Virus record (IMG/VR): IMGVR_UViG_3300018049_002076
Coordinates: 1-21,020 of that record
Origin: a virus
Reading direction: 5' to 3' (one strand)
Length of the DNA: 21,020 bases
The notes under the pieces are model-generated. The model saw only the letters and a program-made list of their open reading frames with translations. It had not been told where the DNA came from and did not search any database. Below are positions 14,329 through 19,466 of the stretch, piece by piece. A program made the translations under genes and the position numbers. The number at the start of each line of letters is the position of its first letter. Position 1 is the first letter of the stretch.

Positions 14329-15432
14329 ATGTACAAAAGTCATGTTAATAGTGTTCACATAGAAGTAACCGATCGATGCAATGCATTATGTCCAGCATGT
14401 CCTAGAACTTTTAGTGGCAGTTTTGAAATGCCTTATGTAAAAAATCAAGAATTAGGGTTAGAATATTTTAAGTTACTAGGCAAAGAGTTTATTTCAAATA
14501 TTAGAACATGGAATTTTTGTGGCACAAAAGGCGATCCAGCATCAGCACAAGAACTATTTGAAATTTTAGATTATATTCTAGATTGCAATCCTAAAGCATT
14601 TATAGAAGTTAGAACAAATGGTGGAGCAAGAAATCCTAAATTTTGGAAAAGCATAGGTGAAAGATTCAAAGGAACATACTCAAGTGTTGTATGGAGCATA
14701 GACGGTTGGGAAGAAACTAATCACATATATCGTAGAAATGTTAAGTGGAGTAAATTATTTGAAAATTTACAAGCGTATGTGGGAACAAAAGCACCTGCAA
14801 AATGGGAGTTCAACAAGTTTGCTCATAATATGAAAGACTTGCCTATCATAGAATACTTTTGCAAGAAAAATAACATTGATCTCATACTGCGTGAACCTTT
14901 TGGATTTGAAACTATAGATGCAATGACAGTTGACAGTGAATACAAAGAGCAAGTAAAAAGATTGCCTGTTTACAAAATTGTAGACGATGTGGCTAATTTA
15001 GACTATGAAATTGAACCTTTTGACAAAGAAAATAAAATTTTAGTATCAACTAGCCGTAAACAAGTACACAAAGATGAAGGGCTAAAGCCGGGTGTATATA
15101 ATAAAGAAAACTGGTGTAATGTAAACGGTACTAATATAGATGTTGAATGTGTTGTAAGTACTAATAATAACAGACAGGAGATTTATATTGATTCTGATGG
15201 TACTATATTGCCCTGTTGTTATATAGGTTCAACATACATTATGGGCGATGAGCAATGCCGAGAAATGGTAGACCCTGTAAAAGAAAGTTTAATAGTTTCA
15301 ACAGATAATTCCATTTATGATGTGCTAAACAGTGACTTTTTTCAAAAAACTATGCCGAGTGGCATACAAGGAAATATGGATAATGATGTGAAGTATTGCA
15401 TTACTTGTTTACACCATTGTAGAAAGCGATAA
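14329..15432 (+). CDS. Radical SAM protein with SPASM-like C-terminal cysteine cluster
   Basis: 367 residues. The radical SAM CxxxCxxC motif is Cys17, Cys21, Cys24 (RCNALCPACPRT). WNFCGTKGDP (61-70) is a variant of the SAM-binding GGEP region, and EVRTNGG (93-99) and VVWSIDG (120-126) are typical barrel strands. A SPASM/twitch-type domain follows: DSDGTILPCC (Cys296, Cys297), Cys310, and CITCLHHC (Cys357, Cys360, Cys364), enough to hold an auxiliary Fe-S cluster. SPASM enzymes often modify peptides or proteins; dehydrogenation or side-chain chemistry is possible, and the substrate is unknown. It lies directly upstream of the gp14-like gene, whose promoter overlaps this gene's TAA stop. The start is preceded by a late-promoter core at fixed 5-base spacing. 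Confidence 0.85.
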   Translation: MYKSHVNSVHIEVTDRCNALCPACPRTFSGSFEMPYVKNQELGLEYFKLLGKEFISNIRTWNFCGTKGDPASAQELFEILDYILDCNPKAFIEVRTNGGARNPKFWKSIGERFKGTYSSVVWSIDGWEETNHIYRRNVKWSKLFENLQAYVGTKAPAKWEFNKFAHNMKDLPIIEYFCKKNNIDLILREPFGFETIDAMTVDSEYKEQVKRLPVYKIVDDVANLDYEIEPFDKENKILVSTSRKQVHKDEGLKPGVYNKENWCNVNGTNIDVECVVSTNNNRQEIYIDSDGTILPCCYIGSTYIMGDEQCREMVDPVKESLIVSTDNSIYDVLNSDFFQKTMPSGIQGNMDNDVKYCITCLHHCRKR

Positions 15433-15435
15433 ATA
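15428..15435 (+). promoter_or_regulatory. T4-type late promoter, 5 bases before the gp14-like ATG
   Basis: GATAAATA-GTAGT-ATG, identical to the gp13 promoter context. The core overlaps the TAA stop of the radical SAM gene (15430-15432), and the whole intergenic space is 8 bases. There is no Shine-Dalgarno. It should drive gp14, gp15 and the Nudix gene. Confidence 0.78.
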
Positions 15436-15440
15436 GTAGT

Positions 15441-16499
15441 ATGGGCAAATTAAGTTTATGGAATCCAACAAAAACTAATGACTTCAACTTTATAGATAGA
15501 ATAGTTGGAGAGCATCTCTACGCAGGTGGAACCGGCGTACATGTACACAAATATATAGGTATACAGGATACAGAAGTAACCGGAGATCCTACAAGACCAG
15601 GTGGTGCAGGTGGTGGAGAAACATATATACAAGATGTACTGTTTTTAGAGAACAGAGACCGCAAGTACGACACAAACATATACGAATTACGTGGGCAATA
15701 TAATTTAGGCGACAATGATTCGTTTGATTTAACACAATTCGGTATGTTCTTGGCAAATGATACTCTTTTTATGAACTTTCATATTGAGAGCATGGTTGAA
15801 GCAATAGGGCGTAAACTTATGCCTGGCGATGTACTAGAATTACCACATTTAAGAGACGACCTGTTATTAGGCAGTGACGAAGCAATAAACAGATTTTATG
15901 TAGTTACAGATGGTAGCAGACCAGCAGAAGGTTATGATCCCCGTTGGTGGCCTCACTTATGGCGTGTCAAATTAGGACCTATAAGCGACAGTCAAGAATA
16001 CAGAGATATACTCGGTACTGGCGAAGAAGAAGGAGACCTCAGAAATCTCATCAGCACATACGCAGATGAAATTACAATTAACGATAAATTATTAGAACAA
16101 GCAGAAAATGATGTGCCGTTTGACACACAAACTAGATCAAAGGCACATTTATACGTTGATGAAAATGCTAAAGGAAAAGCAGGCATCGGTTTTGGTGGTG
16201 GCGACGGTCTTCCGCCTAATGGTGTAAGTATTGTGGGCAGTGGAGAAACATTCCCTATAAACGGTGTTAACAACGGTGATTACTTTTTGCGTACAGATTT
16301 TTCACCAAATCGACTTTTTCAAAAGAGCGGAAATCGTTGGTTAAAAGTTGAAGATGATTCTAGAGGAACTTGGGCCGCGGCAAATAGAATTTTAACAGGC
16401 TTTATTAATAATGACAATCTTGTTTCACTAGAAGACGGCGAAACAATTAACGAAAAAACAAATTTAAGCAAGGTTGTAAAACCTAGGACAGATAACTAA
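15441..16499 (+). CDS. 14: Neck protein, T4 gp14-like, with C-terminal extension
   Basis: 352 residues against 256 in T4 gp14. Gp14 sits in the neck and joins the filled head to the tail. The core FGMFLANDTLFMNFHIE, then KLMPGDVLELPHLRDD, INRFYVVTDGSRPAEGYDPRWWPHLWRVKL and SDSQEYRDIL follows the gp14 order seen in marine T4-like phages. The extra C-terminal part (about residues 265-352) contains GDYFLRTDFSPNRLFQKSGNRWLKV, a beta module resembling decorations in the sheath and gp15 genes here. A glycine-rich stretch (PGGAGGGE) lies near residue 55. Leaderless-type start at 15441. The TAA overlaps the gp15 ATG (TAATG), indicating coupled translation. Confidence 0.78.
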   Translation: MGKLSLWNPTKTNDFNFIDRIVGEHLYAGGTGVHVHKYIGIQDTEVTGDPTRPGGAGGGETYIQDVLFLENRDRKYDTNIYELRGQYNLGDNDSFDLTQFGMFLANDTLFMNFHIESMVEAIGRKLMPGDVLELPHLRDDLLLGSDEAINRFYVVTDGSRPAEGYDPRWWPHLWRVKLGPISDSQEYRDILGTGEEEGDLRNLISTYADEITINDKLLEQAENDVPFDTQTRSKAHLYVDENAKGKAGIGFGGGDGLPPNGVSIVGSGETFPINGVNNGDYFLRTDFSPNRLFQKSGNRWLKVEDDSRGTWAAANRILTGFINNDNLVSLEDGETINEKTNLSKVVKPRTDN

Positions 16500-17848
16500 T
16501 GGCAGGCAAAAATTTAGATTACTGGTATGACGAGCAGATAAAAAGATATTTGTTACAGATTATTCGAGTTTTCTCTCATTTCAAAGTAAAAGAAAATACA
16601 AAGAACGGTGTAAAACTTAATCGTGTGCCTGCACGTTATGGCGATATCAGCAGAATGGTTGCAAGCATTTTAAGAGGTAACAGCGAAAACGTTATTAACA
16701 GTGCGCCTTTTATAAGTGTTACAATAGGCAGTGTACAAGTAGCAAGAGACAGAACACATGAACCTTATCTAGTTGATACTAGGCAAGTTGCTGAAAGAGA
16801 GTGGGATAAAGAAGCAAAAGCATACACTAGCAATCAAGGAAACTTGTATACCACACAGCGATATATGCCAGTTCCCTATAACATGACCATAAGTGTTGAT
16901 ATCTGGACTACGAATACTGATACCAAATTACAAATTTTAGAACAAATATTTGTACTGTTTAATCCCAGTCTACAATTACAGCAAAACGATAATCCTCTAG
17001 ATTGGACCAGTGTATTCGAGCTCGAACTCACAGATATTCAATGGAGCAGTAGGAGTGTTCCTGCTGGTGTAGATGAAACATTAGATATTGCTAATTTGCA
17101 ATTTGCAGTTCCTATTTGGATTAGTCCTCCAGCAAAAGTGAAAAAGCAAAGTATTATACAAACAATTATTGCTGATGTTCATAGTGTAAAATCTTTAGAT
17201 GGTTTAAATTTTGATAATGCGTATTACGATTTCTTTGGCGACATAGACGATACTGCAGAAATAGTTGTTACACCAAACGATTATCATTTACAAATAGACG
17301 GCGCAAATGCAGTACTATTGGATAATGCTGATAGAGGACAAAACTGGAGCGATCTTATAGAAATGCAAGGTTCGTTATCAGAAACTAGCAAACTTAAATT
17401 AAATATATCACCTGACAGCGATTCAGATTTAAATTTAATTACTGGTCGAGTAACAGTAAATCCTATAGATCCTACTAAACTAATTTTTAATTTAGACACT
17501 GATACACTTCCGTCTAATACCTTAGACGATATAATAAAAATTATTGATCCTAGAGCAAACCATCCGGGTGATGGAACTTTAGACAATGCAGATATCGGAC
17601 AACGATATTTAATTACCGAAACCCTCGATGCAGATGCATGGCCCAATTGGGGCATTGATGCAGGAGAAGGCGATATTATAGAATACAACGGAACCAATTG
17701 GACCGTAGCATTTGATGCTAGTGCCATAAGTACTAATCAGTATGTGACAAATTCATATACTAATAAACAGTACAAATGGGACGGTTCTAGTTGGATTAGT
17801 AGCCATGAAGGTGTATATCGTCCTGGGTTTTGGAGAATTTCTTTTTAA
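16499..17848 (+). CDS. 15: Tail sheath stabiliser/completion protein, T4 gp15-like, extended
   Basis: 449 residues against 272 in T4. Gp15 caps the top of the tail tube and sheath and contacts the neck. The N-terminal 230 residues fit the family: LDYWYDEQIKRYLLQIIRVFSHFKVK, the VPARYGDISRMVASIL segment, RYMPVPYNMTISVDIWTTN, LQILEQIFVLFNPSLQLQ, and DETLDIANLQFAVPIWISPPAKVKKQ. The remainder is an unassigned extension that includes GDIIEYNGTNWTV and NKQYKWDGSSWIS near the C-terminus, again with the NG/DG-x-x-W pattern seen in the sheath and gp14-like proteins. It is coupled at both ends: the ATG overlaps the gp14 stop and the TAA overlaps the Nudix ATG. Confidence 0.82.
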   Translation: MAGKNLDYWYDEQIKRYLLQIIRVFSHFKVKENTKNGVKLNRVPARYGDISRMVASILRGNSENVINSAPFISVTIGSVQVARDRTHEPYLVDTRQVAEREWDKEAKAYTSNQGNLYTTQRYMPVPYNMTISVDIWTTNTDTKLQILEQIFVLFNPSLQLQQNDNPLDWTSVFELELTDIQWSSRSVPAGVDETLDIANLQFAVPIWISPPAKVKKQSIIQTIIADVHSVKSLDGLNFDNAYYDFFGDIDDTAEIVVTPNDYHLQIDGANAVLLDNADRGQNWSDLIEMQGSLSETSKLKLNISPDSDSDLNLITGRVTVNPIDPTKLIFNLDTDTLPSNTLDDIIKIIDPRANHPGDGTLDNADIGQRYLITETLDADAWPNWGIDAGEGDIIEYNGTNWTVAFDASAISTNQYVTNSYTNKQYKWDGSSWISSHEGVYRPGFWRISF

Positions 17849-18279
17849 TGACAGTAACAGCGGCAGGCGTAGTATTTTTAGCCAAGGACACCGGAAGGTG
17901 TATGTTACAACTACGTGACTCAGATAAAAAATTTAATCATACTTGGGGATTTTGGGGCGGCCTTATTGATAAGGGCGAAACACCCTATGAATGTATTATC
18001 AGAGAATTAGACGAAGAAATAGGGTTAGTGCCCGAATTACAAAAATTAAATCCAATAGATGTTTATCAAAGTAAAGATAAAAACTTTTATTACTACAGTT
18101 TTGTATATGTAGTAGAAGAAGAGTTCATGCCTCCTAAATTAAACGGAGAAAGTGCAGGATATGCATGGGTTAATATAGGACAATGGCCAAAACCTCTTCA
18201 CAATGGTGCTCACATAACACTAAACAAGAACGGTGGCACCGAAAAACTGCACACTATACTCGACATTCATAACGAATAA
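17848..18279 (+). CDS. Nudix hydrolase
   Basis: 143 residues from the ATG at 17848; an in-frame TTG at 17830 would add only six residues and lie inside gp15. The Nudix box is complete: Gly38-x5-Glu44-x7-Arg52-Glu53-Leu-x-Glu56-Glu57-x-Gly59-Leu60 (GGLIDKGE and RELDEEIGL). Family members hydrolyse nucleoside diphosphates linked to another moiety, such as oxidised dNTPs, ADP-ribose, NDP-sugars, ppGpp-like compounds or RNA caps. The substrate is not evident. The gene is coupled to gp15 by TAATG, so it is a late-transcribed enzyme inside a structural operon. Its TAA lies inside the next late-promoter core. Confidence 0.92.
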   Translation: MTVTAAGVVFLAKDTGRCMLQLRDSDKKFNHTWGFWGGLIDKGETPYECIIRELDEEIGLVPELQKLNPIDVYQSKDKNFYYYSFVYVVEEEFMPPKLNGESAGYAWVNIGQWPKPLHNGAHITLNKNGGTEKLHTILDIHNE

Positions 18280-18282
18280 ATA
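18275..18282 (+). promoter_or_regulatory. T4-type late promoter, 5 bases before the 211-aa gene
   Basis: AATAAATA-ATAGT-ATG, with first base A where the other copies have G, and no Shine-Dalgarno. The core overlaps the Nudix stop codon (18277-18279), the same arrangement as at 15428-15435. Confidence 0.7.
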
Positions 18283-18287
18283 ATAGT

Positions 18288-18923
18288 ATGAGCAACGGAG
18301 AAATAATAGATTTCAACGTCTTGCGAATACAGAACGAGCTCGACAAGTATCAGCGAACTAAAACTATTCCACACACAATTTTAGAAGGCGTTTACGATAT
18401 AGAGGAAATTAAAACAATCTATATTAATAAACTTCCGCCTAAATATAAAAAAATTGCAGACAAGTTACTAGAAGATTATTACAGTCAAATACAAACAAAT
18501 ATAGAAAAACTTAAAGTTACATTGCGAAATGAATACTTTAAGACAATGTCTTCTTTGGCTACTGAAAAAGATAGTTTTAAGTTTGCTAATTTGCAAACAA
18601 AATACAGGAACAACATAAATCCTGTAAGAGCGTTGTATTATGAGACTAGAGAAATCATGCGAAGTTACAACCCGACCAATGAACATCATGTTTGGTTGAA
18701 AAGTCTTGTGACTGATACATCTTATAATAATATTATTTTAGATGCTCTTGCTAAAGATATTGCTAAATTAGAACGTATCGTAAAAAGATATTATTATCCT
18801 ATTGTTCACAACACAAAAAATATCCCGTTAGAATTAGTTCATGCTAAAACTACCATAAAAGATTTTAGGTTTTATTATGACACATTTAAAAATGTAAAAC
18901 TATGGGACTACAACGAAGAATAG
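18288..18923 (+). CDS. Unknown protein, 211 aa, helical; position of terminase small subunit in T4 order
   Basis: I do not recognise a domain. The protein is hydrophilic, rich in Lys, Tyr and Glu, and appears almost wholly helical with coiled-coil potential (IADKLLEDYYSQIQTNIEKLKVTLRNEY, residues about 56-83). A second helical part holds RALYYETREIMRSYNP, and a final segment runs from IAKLERIVKRYYYPIV to the C-terminus. In T4 the gene after gp15 is gp16, the small terminase, which is also helical and oligomeric. That position makes gp16 a candidate, but sequence evidence is lacking. The start is of the leaderless type behind a late promoter. The last 16 bases overlap the end of the convergent oxygenase gene. 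Confidence 0.72.
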   Translation: MSNGEIIDFNVLRIQNELDKYQRTKTIPHTILEGVYDIEEIKTIYINKLPPKYKKIADKLLEDYYSQIQTNIEKLKVTLRNEYFKTMSSLATEKDSFKFANLQTKYRNNINPVRALYYETREIMRSYNPTNEHHVWLKSLVTDTSYNNIILDALAKDIAKLERIVKRYYYPIVHNTKNIPLELVHAKTTIKDFRFYYDTFKNVKLWDYNEE

Positions 18924-19465
18924 TCGTCAGTTGCAAAGAAAAAGTTAACTGTAAATCTACGGTGGGCTTTAACGTTCACTCCTGCACTGTGAAAAGATAC
19001 CGGTGATACCGGAAATAATAATAATTGTCCCGGATTTCCACCGACTTCAAAACCTTCATCGTCTTCTACAGTATGCATCTGTGTGCCAAAAATCTTCTCC
19101 GGATCTACATATAGAATGCCTCGAACAGGAATAGCAAATTTACCATCATAATTATAATCGTTGTGTGGAGGGAGCTCAGACTGGTTGTCAAACATATTTG
19201 TACATATTGTCATTTGTGTGCATTTAGTATTCCACAATAAATTAATTTTATCTAATAAAATTTCATCATAAGCAGAAATAATTTCTTGTACAGGATGCGA
19301 ACTAACACTATTAAATTCTTTAAACTGTTGCAAAATTTGCATGTCTCCTGCATAACTGGTATATACTCTTTTTATATAATAAGGATCAACAAAGTCGTCA
19401 ATAAGAATATGTTCCCATGGATTGTAACTTATATTTTCTTTTTTAATTTCGTTATATTTTATCAT
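18908..19465 (-). CDS. 2OG-Fe(II) oxygenase-like protein, unrelated to the tandem trio
   Basis: 185 residues. The iron triad is readable as His101/Asp103 (LPPHNDYNYDG) and His159 (VSFHSAGVNV), with Arg169/Arg170 (AHRRFTVNFFF) as the 2-oxoglutarate ligand ten residues later. It starts with YNPWEHILIDDFVD, typical of small phage and bacterial prolyl-4-hydroxylase-like 2OG oxygenases. It lacks the RINLFLQD/GHYFEM core of the three tandem copies, so it is a separate lineage. The ATG comes one base after the cyclase TAG, so the two genes form a unit. The 3' end overlaps the convergent 211-aa gene by 16 bases, leaving no room for a classical terminator between them. Confidence 0.82.
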   Translation of the reverse strand: MIKYNEIKKENISYNPWEHILIDDFVDPYYIKRVYTSYAGDMQILQQFKEFNSVSSHPVQEIISAYDEILLDKINLLWNTKCTQMTICTNMFDNQSELPPHNDYNYDGKFAIPVRGILYVDPEKIFGTQMHTVEDDEGFEVGGNPGQLLLFPVSPVSFHSAGVNVKAHRRFTVNFFFATDDYSSL

Positions 19466-19466
19466 A

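Noticed and set aside
14274-14336. Upstream in-frame start of the SGNH gene
   Set aside because: It would add 21 hydrophobic residues with no family match and read across the divergent promoter. MKLYTNGCSF at 14273 fits the SGNH start and the fixed promoter spacing.
17830-17847. TTG start for the Nudix gene
   Set aside because: It adds six residues inside gp15; the ATG at 17848 gives the usual TAATG coupling.
18288-18923. Calling the 211-aa gene the small terminase (gp16)
   Set aside because: Only gene order and helical character point there; no recognisable terminase sequence feature was seen.
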